Shown in pieces: positions 20,376 to 28,121 of a DNA stretch of 64,000 nucleotides. The translations under genes were made by a program, and so were the position numbers. Each line of letters opens with the position of its first letter. Within the stretch, counting starts at the first letter, position 1. The stretch is from an uncultured Desulfobulbaceae bacterium (GTDB lineage: Bacteria > Desulfobacterota > Desulfobulbia > Desulfobulbales > BM004): assembly GCA_947259115.1 (NCBI GenBank), contig CAMYKS010000007.1:1-64000 (forward strand). Reading direction: 5' to 3'. The notes under the pieces are model-generated. The model saw nothing but the letters and a program-made list of their open reading frames with translations, was not told the origin of the DNA and ran no database searches.

Positions 20376-21335
20376 ATGATCCCATTTCCAACTATACAAA
20401 ATATTTCTCTGGAACAGATTGACTTTGACGACTTCTCCTACTCTATTTCGGTGGAGCGGCAAACCGATATTGATGAAAAGCTTAAAAAGTCAATTGCCAG
20501 GCATGGTATACTGCACCCCCCTATTATCAGAGAAAGTGACACAGGCTTTTATGCAATAGTGTCGGGCTGGAAAAGATTGCTTGCCGCCCGCTCACTTCAT
20601 ACAGAAGATGTATGCAGCTGCCTTATCATTTCCCGTCAGGTCCCGGAAGTTGATGTTTTTCATATTCTTCTTGAAGAAATCCAACTCACCAGGCAGTTCA
20701 CGCCCATTGAAAAGGCCATGTTTTTGCAAAAAATTTCCGCAATTACGGATGAAAAATACGTTGCCAAAGAACTTCTGCCCCGCTTGGGATTGCCGCCCGC
20801 CCCCTTTGCAATGCATCAAATCCTCCTGCTGCTCAACCTCGAAGAACCGATTCTTCGCGCAGTTAATCGGGGTGATATCGGTGAAACAGTCGCCCGGGAC
20901 ATTCTTGTTCTGTCTGCCCGGGACAGAATGATACTTTTTGCAATAATTTCCGGCCTGCGACTCAGCTTCAGCAACCAGAAAAAACTGCTGACCATGTGCA
21001 GAGAGTTGGCCAGCAGGGGTAACGCAAACATAGCAGCATTACTGGACAATGAAGAGGTACATTGCATCCTGCAGCACCAGGATGCAAACCCGCCCCAGAA
21101 AACCAAAAACCTCATGACCTGGCTTTCCTGCAAACATATGGAGCGTTCCCGGCAGGCAGAAGAAGAATTCAGCCGCTTTCTCAGCGCCATGCAATTGCCT
21201 CAAAATGTTTCTGTTGCACATACCCCGTTTTTTGAAGATGATGTAATGACCCTTTCCATTACCTATCCAAACAGGAAATCTTTACAACATGCCTGGGAAA
21301 AAATCAGACATGGGACACCCGACAACTCCGATTAA
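20376..21335 (+). CDS. ParB/Spo0J-like protein (ParB N-terminal domain)
   Basis: The 319-residue product has a ParB/sulfiredoxin-like N-terminal domain, including KSIARHGILHPPIIRES, YAIVSGWKRLLAARSL and LLEEIQLTRQFTPIEKAMFL, followed by a KorB-like helical region. In place of the canonical CTPase motif GERR it has SGWKRLLAA. The C-terminal half is not recognised. No parA is adjacent, so it is probably not the chromosomal partition ParB; it may be a regulator with a ParB fold. It overlaps or adjoins suhB, suggesting co-transcription. Confidence 0.75.
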   Translation: MIPFPTIQNISLEQIDFDDFSYSISVERQTDIDEKLKKSIARHGILHPPIIRESDTGFYAIVSGWKRLLAARSLHTEDVCSCLIISRQVPEVDVFHILLEEIQLTRQFTPIEKAMFLQKISAITDEKYVAKELLPRLGLPPAPFAMHQILLLLNLEEPILRAVNRGDIGETVARDILVLSARDRMILFAIISGLRLSFSNQKKLLTMCRELASRGNANIAALLDNEEVHCILQHQDANPPQKTKNLMTWLSCKHMERSRQAEEEFSRFLSAMQLPQNVSVAHTPFFEDDVMTLSITYPNRKSLQHAWEKIRHGTPDNSD

Positions 21336-21375
21336 AAACTGTTTGCACCACTGCATCAACCCTGAGACGCAAAAT

Positions 21376-22161
21376 ATGCTTCGGGTGGCAACAGCGGCAG
21401 CATTAAAGGCAGGAGTCGTTCTGCAGGAACGCTATGAAGAGCCGCATCAGATTCTTCACAAGGGAACTATTGATCTGGTCACCGAAGCAGATCTGTCTGC
21501 AGAAAAAGTGATCCTCCATGTTCTGCAGCAGAACATTCCGGGAATAAAGGTTCTGTCTGAAGAATCGTTTGCCTCATATGACACCATACCCGCAGAACCT
21601 GTATGGATAATCGACCCCCTTGACGGCACCACAAACTTTGCCCACAATTTCCCCTGGTTTGCTGTCTCAATTGCCCTTTATGACCGGGGCGAAAGCCGTG
21701 TAGGCGTTATCTATAATCCCATTAAGCAGGAACTGTTCTGTGCTACGCGTGCTGGAGGCGCCTGGTTGAATGACCGGCGCATAAAGGTATCTGAAGTTTT
21801 CGCGCTGCACAATGCTTTGGTGGCAACCGGTTTTCCCTATGATATACAGGAAAGATCTGACGCCATTCTGGCTATGCTCAAAGCGGTCCTGACACATGTG
21901 CAGGGGGTGAGAAGACCTGGTGCCGCAGCACTGGACCTGGCCTATCTCGCCTGTGGCAGATTGGATGCATTCTGGGAGGTCGGCCTCAAACCCTGGGATA
22001 CTGCTGCCGGCTGTCTCCTGGTTGAAGAGGCAGGCGGCACACTATCAAACTTCAGCGGCTCACCGTTTTCGCCATACACCCCTGAACTCCTTGCTTCAAA
22101 CACCCTTCTCCACAAGGACCTCACAGCTTTACTCCATGGGTTCAGCACTATCACATCCTGA
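21376..22161 (+). CDS. suhB: Inositol-1-monophosphatase family protein
   Basis: Magnesium-dependent phosphatase of the SuhB/IMPase family. Motifs are HKGTIDLVTEAD, the catalytic DPLDGTTNF, and the C-terminal WDTAAGCLLVEEAGG. The ATG at 21376 gives 261 residues starting MLRVATAAALKAG, the canonical family start; upstream ATGs at 21310 and 21289 overlap the ParB-like gene and cannot be ruled out. The family hydrolyses inositol monophosphate and related sugar phosphates; SuhB also acts in rRNA antitermination in some bacteria. Confidence 0.9.
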   Translation: MLRVATAAALKAGVVLQERYEEPHQILHKGTIDLVTEADLSAEKVILHVLQQNIPGIKVLSEESFASYDTIPAEPVWIIDPLDGTTNFAHNFPWFAVSIALYDRGESRVGVIYNPIKQELFCATRAGGAWLNDRRIKVSEVFALHNALVATGFPYDIQERSDAILAMLKAVLTHVQGVRRPGAAALDLAYLACGRLDAFWEVGLKPWDTAAGCLLVEEAGGTLSNFSGSPFSPYTPELLASNTLLHKDLTALLHGFSTITS

Positions 22162-22294
22162 GCGTAATTTCAGGTACCAATCCATTACCCTAAAAAAATC
22201 TAAAACTTTACGGACTGTTGCCCGAACTCTTGCAATAAAACCACAGCCAGTTGAAGTTTAGCACAAACTTTAAACCCTGATCCTCAGTACCAGG
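22162..22294. other. Unassigned spacer before FHR-1
   Basis: No gene, terminator or clear promoter is visible between the suhB stop and the first structured repeat. Confidence 0.3.
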
Positions 22295-22481
22295 GGACTG
22301 CACAACTATCTACTTGCTCACTTAGGGTGGCTGGGTGTGTGGCTAAATTATGACTTCAGGGGTTGAAACTGTCTCCATCCTTCTGATTAACCCAGGAACA
22401 AATATCGCGCAGCGATGACGCTTTGATCTCTGTCAGCCGACAGAGATCATGTCTGTGCATGTCCGTGTGGGTCTGTAGCCA
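22295..22481 (+). repeat. FHR-1 (four-hairpin repeat, left end lost)
   Basis: Starts within hairpin A, of which only the right arm remains (GCACAACTA at 22300-22308). The S hairpin follows at 22404-22416 and hairpin B is a perfect 11-bp stem TGATCTCTGTC (22424-22434) with GACAGAGATCA (22439-22449), loop AGCC. T-R is degenerate (GTCTGTGCATGTCCGTGTGG). Its sequence from about 22360 is closest to FHR-3. Confidence 0.75.
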
Positions 22482-22570
22482 TTATATAAATCTGCAAATA
22501 TCTGCAGGCATCTGAGGTTCATTTTGAATTCCACCACAAGCCCTTTGAGCATTAAACAATCAAACAACGT
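22482..22570 (+). repeat. Shared leader segment, copy 1
   Basis: Sequence immediately right of FHR-1 that recurs right of FHR-4 (24843-24920). Both contain AAATCTGC near the left, a CCCTTTGA motif and end in CAATCAAACAACG. Each copy lies upstream of the promoter of an accessory gene (phd here). Confidence 0.65.
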
Positions 22571-22673
22571 CCCCTGTCATTTCACTATTAATAATCCAGC
22601 AGAAAAAACTTTTGTAATTTGATAATCAAATCAATATGTTTTACCTTGTCTTCTTTAGATAACTATATAAAAA

Positions 22674-22714
22674 TTGACATTCTGAAAATATTACCATATA
22701 GTCTAGACAGACTA
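22674..22714 (+). promoter_or_regulatory. phd-vapC promoter with operator palindrome
   Basis: TTGACA at 22674-22679 and TATAGT at 22697-22702 are spaced 17 bp, a near-ideal sigma-70 promoter. The palindrome TAGTCT-AGAC-AGACTA at 22699-22714 overlaps the -10 box, as expected for autoregulation by a Phd-type antitoxin. Confidence 0.65.
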
Positions 22715-22765
22715 GACATATAAATCCAATAATTTTTTCAAACACATATAAAAAAGAGGCTCCAA

Positions 22766-23020
22766 ATGACCCATGCATGGCAACTCCAGGAAGCAAAAAA
22801 CAAATTCAGCAGCCTTGTCGAAAGCGCCCAGAAAGAGGGGCCCCAGGTTGTCACAAAGCACGGAAAAGAAGCTGTGGTTGTCATATCTGCCGATGATTAC
22901 AGGGAACTTACCCGTCCCAAAACAAGTTTCCAACAGTTTATGAGGAAATCCCCCCTTGCCGGGCTTGACCTGGATATATCCAGGAACAAAAAAGCACCGC
23001 GAGACACATCACTCTCCTGA
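22766..23020 (+). CDS. phd: Phd/YefM-family antitoxin
   Basis: The 84-residue protein opens with WQLQEAKNKFSSLVESA and continues QVVTKHGKEAVVVISADDYREL, the Phd/YefM DNA-binding domain. The C-terminal tail (residues 55-84) is the expected disordered toxin-binding part. An AGAGGC ribosome site precedes the ATG. It would bind and neutralise the VapC toxin encoded 19 bp downstream and repress its own promoter through the palindrome at 22699-22714. Confidence 0.9.
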   Translation: MTHAWQLQEAKNKFSSLVESAQKEGPQVVTKHGKEAVVVISADDYRELTRPKTSFQQFMRKSPLAGLDLDISRNKKAPRDTSLS

Positions 23021-23039
23021 GCACCCGAAGTTAATAAAG

Positions 23040-23459
23040 ATGAAATATCTACTCGATACATGCGTACTATCGGAACTGGTCAAAACAAAACCAAGCAAAA
23101 AGGTTGTTTCCTGGATCACAAAAAATGATGAGGTCAATTTTTATCTGTCCACCCTTACCTTTGGAGAACTATATAAGGGTATATCAAAACTGCCCGATTC
23201 CAGGAGGAGGAGAAAATTATCCAAATGGATAGAGCAGGATCTCAAAGAACGTTTTGCAGGAAAAATACTTGATATAGATCTACTGGTCGCAAAGACATGG
23301 GGTGAAATACAAGGAGCATCAAAAGCTTCAGGCAATCCGATGCCGGCAATTGACGGCCTTATTGCCGCAACAGCCCTGACCCATGATCTCACAGTAGTCA
23401 CCAGGAACGTCTCAGATATGCAACAAAGCGGCGCATCGCTTCTCAATCCCTGGAAATAA
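23040..23459 (+). CDS. vapC: VapC-type PIN-domain ribonuclease toxin
   Basis: The 139-residue protein has the PIN fold with MKYLLDTCVLSELVK at the start (first acidic residue Asp6, then Glu12), the central STLTFGELYKGI and the C-terminal IDGLIAATALTHDLTVVTRN with the last acidic residues. PIN toxins cleave tRNA or rRNA. The ATG at 23040 is preferred to an upstream frame opening inside phd, because MKYLLDT is the family start. It pairs with the Phd-type antitoxin. A half copy of the structured repeat begins 17 bp after its stop. Confidence 0.92.
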   Translation: MKYLLDTCVLSELVKTKPSKKVVSWITKNDEVNFYLSTLTFGELYKGISKLPDSRRRRKLSKWIEQDLKERFAGKILDIDLLVAKTWGEIQGASKASGNPMPAIDGLIAATALTHDLTVVTRNVSDMQQSGASLLNPWK

Positions 23460-23475
23460 TTTTAACTCTATAACC

Positions 23476-23602
23476 TTATCGCGCAGCGATGCGCTCTATA
23501 TTGCTGCCACGTCGGCAGCGAACATGTCTGCTTTTGTACCCCTCAGGTAAGCGATAGACTCCGAGGGGGTATTAAAAAGAATCTGTCCTTGTCGGCGGCT
23601 AA
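23476..23602 (+). repeat. FHR-2 (right half only, with inserted hairpin)
   Basis: Begins at the S hairpin (TATCGCGCAGCGATG from 23478) 17 bp after vapC. Hairpin B has GCTGCC (23503-23508) and GGCAGC (23514-23519) around ACGTC. T-R is split by a GTACCCC...GGGGGTA hairpin, here with extra bases in its tip, and ends GTCGGCGGCTAA. T-L, A and M are missing. The GTACCCC insert is shared with FHR-5. Confidence 0.75.
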
Positions 23603-23614
23603 ATTTGTTTTTTT

Positions 23615-23892
23615 TTATTAACCGCGGACAAAAGCGGACAAAGACGGACTGAAGATTAATAGTTGTGCGACTGCACAACTATCTGCCTGCTCACCTCCGG
23701 TGGTCTGCTTTGCAGTTCAATTAAGGCTCCAAGCGTTGGAAAAAACTATCTCCTTTGTTCTGATTAATTCAGGAATAACTATCGCGTAGCGATGACACTA
23801 TGATCTCTGTCAGTCGACAGAGATCATGTCTGCGATAATCTGCGTATGTCAATCGTCAGACGTAGTATATTGGCTGACAACCTGCGGTTAAA
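23615..23892 (+). repeat. FHR-3 (complete, right end interrupted)
   Basis: T-L starts TTATTAACCGCGGACAAAA. Hairpin A is TAGTTGTGC (23660-23668) with GCACAACTA (23673-23681), loop GACT. M is ACC-TCC-GGT at 23693-23701, S is ATCGC-GTA-GCGAT, and B is TGATCTCTGTC (23801-23811) with GACAGAGATCA (23816-23826), loop AGTC. The final GCGGTTAA is displaced to 23884-23891 by about 30 extra bases. Confidence 0.85.
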
Positions 23893-24138
23893 AAAATAAT
23901 CTTTTGCCTTTATCTTTGTGCCATGCGTCCTGCTCCTTCGCACATAATTCATACACGATTCAAGACCTACCCCGCGTTTACTTTACAAGATTAAATCCAC
24001 CAGAATACTGGTAATAATCTGGCATAAAGAGTTTGTGCAATTTTAATCTATTAGTTCTACTTTCATGCTAAATTATTTTCTCGCGTTACACCTAATCAAT
24101 TTGCTTTATATATCGATATACGATACAATATTACAGCC
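23893..24138. other. Leader of higBA
   Basis: AT-rich stretch with no gene. Several weak promoter-like hexamers are present upstream of higB (for example around 24105-24130, ending TATCGATATACGATACAATAT) but none is decisive. Confidence 0.3.
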
Positions 24139-24429
24139 ATGATAAAATCTTTTGGGAACAAAACTGCCGAAGACATCTATCATGGCGCAACTGGCAGACA
24201 GGCCAGAAAGTTGCCAGTGAACTTACATGGCAAAGCCAAACGGTTGCTTGATCAACTTAATGCAGCACCGACACTCAATTTTCTCAAGGTGCCTCCTGGG
24301 AATAGATTGGAAAAACTATCAGGCAAATACAAAGGATTCTGCAGTATAAGAATCAACGACCAATGGAGAATAGTATTTCGATGACAGAACGGGGATGCAC
24401 ATAATATTGCCATCGTAGATTATCATTAA
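24139..24429 (+). pseudogene. higB: HigB-type toxin interrupted by an in-frame TGA
   Basis: The reading frame matches the RelE/HigB mRNA interferase: MIKSFGNKTAEDIY, KAKRLLDQLNAAP, LKVPPGNRLEKLSGKYKG and SIRINDQWRIVFR. A TGA at 24382-24384 stops it after 81 residues, but the same frame continues QNGDAHNIAIVDYH to TAA at 24427-24429, the normal end of the family. The stop stands where relatives usually have tryptophan (TGG), so one base change explains it. The truncated product lacks the last strand and is probably inactive or impaired. higA follows 12 bp after the original stop. Confidence 0.8.
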
Positions 24430-24441
24430 GGAAATAGCCTC

Positions 24442-24750
24442 ATGTTACCAAAACATAGACCACCAACCCACCCCGGTGAAATGCTGCTCAAGGAATTTCT
24501 TGAACCTTTAGGTATTACGCAAATGGAACTTTCCAGACATCTTGGCTGGCCTTATGCGCGCCTAAACGAAATTATCAAAGGCAAAAGAGGTGTTACGACA
24601 GCCTCGGCTTTAGACCTTGGAGAAGCCCTCAAAACCGGCCCTGAATTCTGGCTGAACCTGCAGAGGAGCTGGGACCTTTGGCATAGCCTTAAAAAACACA
24701 AGAAGGTTAAACCATTACCCCAAATATCAGAATCACGACCAGTAGCATAA
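24442..24750 (+). CDS. higA: HigA-family antitoxin (XRE helix-turn-helix)
   Basis: The 102-residue product is a typical HigA: HPGEMLLKEFLEPLGITQMELSRHLG in two blocks, the recognition helix ARLNEIIKGKRGVTTASAL and the C-terminal GPEFWLNLQRSWDL. It would bind the higBA promoter and neutralise HigB. It remains intact although higB carries a stop, as expected if the antitoxin is kept. A half copy of the structured repeat starts about 9 bp after its stop. Confidence 0.93.
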   Translation: MLPKHRPPTHPGEMLLKEFLEPLGITQMELSRHLGWPYARLNEIIKGKRGVTTASALDLGEALKTGPEFWLNLQRSWDLWHSLKKHKKVKPLPQISESRPVA

Positions 24751-24758
24751 AAAAAAAT

Positions 24759-24842
24759 AACTATCGCGTCAGCGATGAAAGTTTGTTTTCTGCAAGTCAG
24801 CAGAAAACATGTCTGTGTTAGTCTGTGTGGGTCTGTGACCAA
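24759..24842 (+). repeat. FHR-4 (right half only)
   Basis: Begins at S (ATCGC-GTCA-GCGAT from 24763) right after higA. Hairpin B is TGTTTTCTGC (24784-24793) with GCAGAAAACA (24800-24809), a 10-bp perfect stem with loop AAGTCA. T-R is the GTCTGTGTTAGTCTGTGTGG variant also seen in FHR-1. T-L, A and M are absent. Confidence 0.75.
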
Positions 24843-24920
24843 TTAAAAAAAATCTGCGTTTATCTAGTACTCATTAAGAATTCAGCCATAAACCCTTTGA
24901 ACTTCAACAATCAAACAACG
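24843..24920 (+). repeat. Shared leader segment, copy 2
   Basis: Resembles 22482-22570: AAATCTGC near the left, AACCCTTTGAA in the middle, and ending CAATCAAACAACG. It links FHR-4 to the promoter of the AAA ATPase gene. Confidence 0.6.
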
Positions 24921-24945
24921 CACCCTCTTTCCCCATAAATTTTCA

Positions 24946-24978
24946 TTGACACTTGAAATTTACATGTTATTTTCAAGT
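24946..24978 (+). promoter_or_regulatory. Promoter and operator-like inverted repeat before the AAA ATPase gene
   Basis: TTGACA at 24946-24951 with TATTTT at 24968-24973 (16-bp spacing). An inverted repeat ACTTGAAA (24951-24958) and TTTCAAGT (24971-24978) covers the spacer and the -10, so a dimeric repressor could block it. Confidence 0.5.
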
Positions 24979-24983
24979 ACAAC

Positions 24984-26156
24984 ATGAATATTTCAAAAAA
25001 AATACTGGTGCAACGCAATGCGGAGTTGCCACCTGCCGGCGCGGAAACCTTTTTTCTGTGGGGCGCCAGACAAACAGGCAAGTCTACGCTATTGCGGCAA
25101 ACGTATCCCGATGCCCTTTGGGTTGATCTACTAAAGTCAGAGGAATTCAAAAGGTACCTGGACCATCCGGAATATCTGCGGCAGGAGATACGACAAGCCG
25201 GCAAATCCTACCCTTTTGTAGTTATAGATGAAGTACAAAAAATACCTGATCTACTCGATGAAGTACATTGGCTGCACGAGAATCTGGGGGTTAATTTTGC
25301 CCTATGCGGTTCCAGTGCACGAAAAGTAAGACGCGGCCATGCAAACCTGCTAGGCGGCAGGGCAATTCGCTATGAACTTCTTGGTTTCACTTCCGCGGAA
25401 CTACAGGATAACTGGAATCTGGACAGAATGCTAAACCATGGTTATTTGCCCAGGATCTACTTATCAGGACGACCTACCCCTTTACTCAACTCATATGTTG
25501 CCGACTATCTAAAAGAAGAAATTGCCGCCGAAGGCCTTGTCCGTAATCTCCCTGTTTTTTCTGACTTTCTCAATTTTGCATCCCTTTCAGATACGGAAGC
25601 CGTTAATTTTTCAACCATAGCACGTGACTGCGGTGTTTCAAGTCAGACTATCAAAGAATATTTCCAGATTCTTGAAGATAACCTCCTTGGAAATTGGCTG
25701 CCGGCTTTTAGGAAACGGCCAAAGAGAAGAGTTGCCACTTCACCCAAATTTTACTTCTCGGATTTAGGGGTAGTAAACTTTCTTGCCAAAAGAGGAAAAA
25801 TTGAACCAGGGTCTGAACTTTACGGCAAGGCTTTTGAAAACTGGTGCTTTCATGAACTAAGAGCCTGTAATTTGTATTCACAGGCGTATGCTCATTTATC
25901 TTACTGGAGGCTGGCAGGCGGCACAGAGGTAGATTTTATAATCAATGACATGGAATTCGCCATTGAGGCAAAAGCAACCCGCAAGATAACCGGCAGCCAC
26001 CTGAAAGGTTTGCGCTCTGTGGCCAATGATCACCCGAATATTAAAAGACGAATAATAATCTGTTTGGAAGACAAGCCGAGAATAACTGAAGACGACATTG
26101 AAATTCTGCCTGCTTCGGAATTTGTGAAGATACTCTGGGCAGGTGGTTTATTTTAA
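24984..26156 (+). CDS. AAA ATPase with DUF4143 C-terminal domain
   Basis: The 390-residue protein belongs to the AAA_14/DUF4143 family. Walker A is GARQTGKST near residue 29, Walker B is FVVIDEVQKI, and FALCGSSARKVRRGHANLLG is the sensor segment. A winged-helix-like middle (FSTIARDCGVSSQTIKEYF) precedes the DUF4143 nuclease-like end (KAFENWCFHELRA...GGTEVDFII...EAKAT). These solitary ATPases are very common accessory genes of unknown role. It sits last in a series of accessory genes, each followed by part of the same repeat. Confidence 0.88.
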   Translation: MNISKKILVQRNAELPPAGAETFFLWGARQTGKSTLLRQTYPDALWVDLLKSEEFKRYLDHPEYLRQEIRQAGKSYPFVVIDEVQKIPDLLDEVHWLHENLGVNFALCGSSARKVRRGHANLLGGRAIRYELLGFTSAELQDNWNLDRMLNHGYLPRIYLSGRPTPLLNSYVADYLKEEIAAEGLVRNLPVFSDFLNFASLSDTEAVNFSTIARDCGVSSQTIKEYFQILEDNLLGNWLPAFRKRPKRRVATSPKFYFSDLGVVNFLAKRGKIEPGSELYGKAFENWCFHELRACNLYSQAYAHLSYWRLAGGTEVDFIINDMEFAIEAKATRKITGSHLKGLRSVANDHPNIKRRIIICLEDKPRITEDDIEILPASEFVKILWAGGLF

Positions 26157-26183
26157 TTTTCTTTAATCATTGATCCAATTTTT

Positions 26184-26295
26184 TATCACGTCTGTAATGA
26201 CGCTAAATGTTCGCTGCCACGTCGGCAGCGAACATGTCTGTTTTTGTACCCCTCAAGGGGGTATTAAAAAGAATCTGTCCTTGTCTGCGGCTAAG
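26184..26295 (+). repeat. FHR-5 (right half only, with inserted hairpin)
   Basis: Begins 28 bp after the ATPase stop with a decayed S hairpin. B is a perfect 12-bp stem at 26207-26218 and 26224-26235 (ATGTTCGCTGCC and its complement), loop ACGTC. T-R contains a GTACCCC-TCAA-GGGGGTA hairpin and ends CTTGTCTGCGGCTAA. It is the closest relative of FHR-2. Confidence 0.8.
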
Positions 26296-26329
26296 AAAAA
26301 AATAATCTTTTGTCTTTAATCATTTTCCT

Positions 26330-26581
26330 TTACCCCTTCACCCAATCACCCACCCTCCACTTCATAAACCGCACATAATTGACAGGCAGCATCCATATTC
26401 TTTCATCGTCATAGAGGGCTTTGATTGAATCAGGAGGGGGGAATAACGTTTTACAATGCGAACCGATAATCGTTGACAAGCGGTCCAGAACCAGGCGGTC
26501 AAAGAACTTATCCTTGTACAAACTATAAATATCTGTATACCCGATATCCATCTTGAAATAGGTATGGAGAAACTGAGGCAC
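26330..26581 (-). pseudogene. Unrecognised gene remnant
   Basis: An 83-codon frame opening at GTG, with protein-like composition (TYFKMDIGYTDIYSLYKDKF, ERIWMLPVNYVRFMKWRVG), is open for a few codons further upstream to a TAA. It lacks a ribosome site and looks like the C-terminal end of a longer protein. It lies between FHR-5 and the polysaccharide cluster, on the strand of that cluster, so it may be a truncated last gene of it. No family is assigned. Confidence 0.4.
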
Positions 26582-26689
26582 TTTTGTTCTAGAATCAAAT
26601 GTTTCAAGTGCTTATTTACTACACACCTTTTAATATCTATGTCTGGTCGACATATAGATCAATAAGCTGGTTTTAAAAAAATAAGTTGG

Positions 26690-27949
26690 TTATTTTTGAG
26701 AATTCTTGCATGAAAGCCACTCCCTCAATTCCCCCCCTATCTGCCTGTGCCCCGTCAGACCCAAAGCAGCCTCATCTTTCTTCACCAATCCAAGAACGCC
26801 TCTTCCATAACGGATAAATAAATCTTTAATTCTCACCGGGTAGTACAAAAAAATCCTGGGTGACCAGGGAGGTGCTGGATATTTTGTTGCAAGTTCTTCC
26901 CTGGATGGGAAAACCCTTTTTAAAAATAATAATATTTTCTCTCCTAATTTCTCAGCACTCCATGCCTGTGCCAAACCAGAAGAGATTTCGTAGTTTTCAA
27001 AATCCTTTTGAAACAACTGATCTTCAGCCATCGATATAATTTTTGGGAAAAAGTCTTTTGGTTTGAGTTTTTCCATTACACCTTCAGGTAATTCTAGAGC
27101 TAAAAGATTCTGAACCATGACCAGTGTCAGGTAAACACATCTTTCAGCCTTCCAGGTAAAAGCCCTTTGAACAAACTTATCCCAATTAAATTCGACTCTG
27201 AATTTCTCCAGAACAACTTTAATATCATAAACAGACCTAATATCTGATTGAAATGCATCATGATAGGAAACATGAATGCAGAGATGAAGCAGTAGGTCTT
27301 CTGGGCAGAGAGCCAATATGTTCGTATCACTTAATTTTGTTGTTAGTGCCCTATTCCAAAGGCCATTGATATCAACTTTATAAGGTCCGAGAGGGGTGGT
27401 AATATTCCAATGAACTTCTATTGGAATTTTTACTGCCCCAACAAACTGTGGAATATGATGATGTTGAGTTATGTCGAATTCTGTATGGATTGGTTTAACG
27501 GGAGAATAACTAAGGTTAACTAGCTTATCCTGAACCTTATACAAATCTTCTTTTCTGAAGAGGATGTCAATATCCTGCATGGGCCTTAAGGCAATATCTC
27601 TGTAAACGCACTCTGCAAGATAGGCCCCCTTGAGAAGGATGGCCGGGATTCCGGCATCTATTAATGCTTTTAAAACTCCGGAAAGCTCATGGTAGAGCAA
27701 AGTATTTCGAGCGGCACTTTTCAGATAATCTTGAAGAAGCTGCTCAAAGATTTCAGAGGGGATGTTTGTTTCTGAAGGAAATGATTTAAGTCGAAAATAT
27801 AGAAGCGGTGCAACTCCATGATCGCGGGATAAATCCAAGAGCTCCTGCCATTCTGCATTATTTGCACTCTTAAGCCTGGCAGCAAGCTCTGCTGATCTTT
27901 TTCCACCTAAACAAACAAGCAGCCGTTTTATATTTTTCTTTTTTCCCAA
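26690..27949 (-). CDS. Nucleotidyltransferase-family protein (NTase_5 type)
   Basis: The 419-residue protein matches the uncharacterised nucleotidyltransferase family found in polysaccharide and peptide clusters. Diagnostic is AILLKGAYLAECVY at 103-116 followed by RPMQDIDILF at 122-131, with the Asp pair of the nucleotidyltransferase fold. The first codon appears to be TTG at 27947-27949, and the exact start is uncertain. It is the last intact gene of the leftward polysaccharide cluster. Members have no proven reaction. Confidence 0.8.
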   Translation of the reverse strand: MGKKKNIKRLLVCLGGKRSAELAARLKSANNAEWQELLDLSRDHGVAPLLYFRLKSFPSETNIPSEIFEQLLQDYLKSAARNTLLYHELSGVLKALIDAGIPAILLKGAYLAECVYRDIALRPMQDIDILFRKEDLYKVQDKLVNLSYSPVKPIHTEFDITQHHHIPQFVGAVKIPIEVHWNITTPLGPYKVDINGLWNRALTTKLSDTNILALCPEDLLLHLCIHVSYHDAFQSDIRSVYDIKVVLEKFRVEFNWDKFVQRAFTWKAERCVYLTLVMVQNLLALELPEGVMEKLKPKDFFPKIISMAEDQLFQKDFENYEISSGLAQAWSAEKLGEKILLFLKRVFPSREELATKYPAPPWSPRIFLYYPVRIKDLFIRYGRGVLGLVKKDEAALGLTGHRQIGGELREWLSCKNSQK

Positions 27950-28062
27950 TAATCCATTGCCCCGAAAACTAATCTTTCAACTTAGAGCTCTGCCTGTCAA
28001 TAATCAGGTTGTTTAGCTGTTTGTTAATTGTCATCTCGTACCGTATGACCACAATCTCCTAT

Positions 28063-28101
28063 GCTGTAAAAAACTATTAAGTAATAATTGTTTTTTACAG
28101 C
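28063..28101 (-). terminator. Stem-loop between the WecG-like and NTase_5 genes
   Basis: Perfect 12-bp inverted repeat GCTGTAAAAAAC (28063-28074) and its complement (28090-28101), 15-base loop. On the leftward transcript it lies 20 bp after the WecG-like stop. It may terminate or attenuate before the last gene. Confidence 0.5.
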
Positions 28102-28121
28102 ACAAGTCTCAAGCCAAAATA

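Noticed and set aside
24382-24384. TGA in higB as selenocysteine or recoded tryptophan
   Set aside because: Many other genes here use TGA as a stop (for example lptE, tatD, suhB, ugd and vapD-like neighbours use ordinary stops including TGA), and no SECIS-like context was apparent; a simple nonsense change is more likely.
22295-26295. True integron cassette array with attC sites
   Set aside because: Some ends resemble GTTRRRY (for example GTTAAAT) but this is not consistent, the RYYYAAC partner is missing, and no intI gene is present. Kept only as an analogy.
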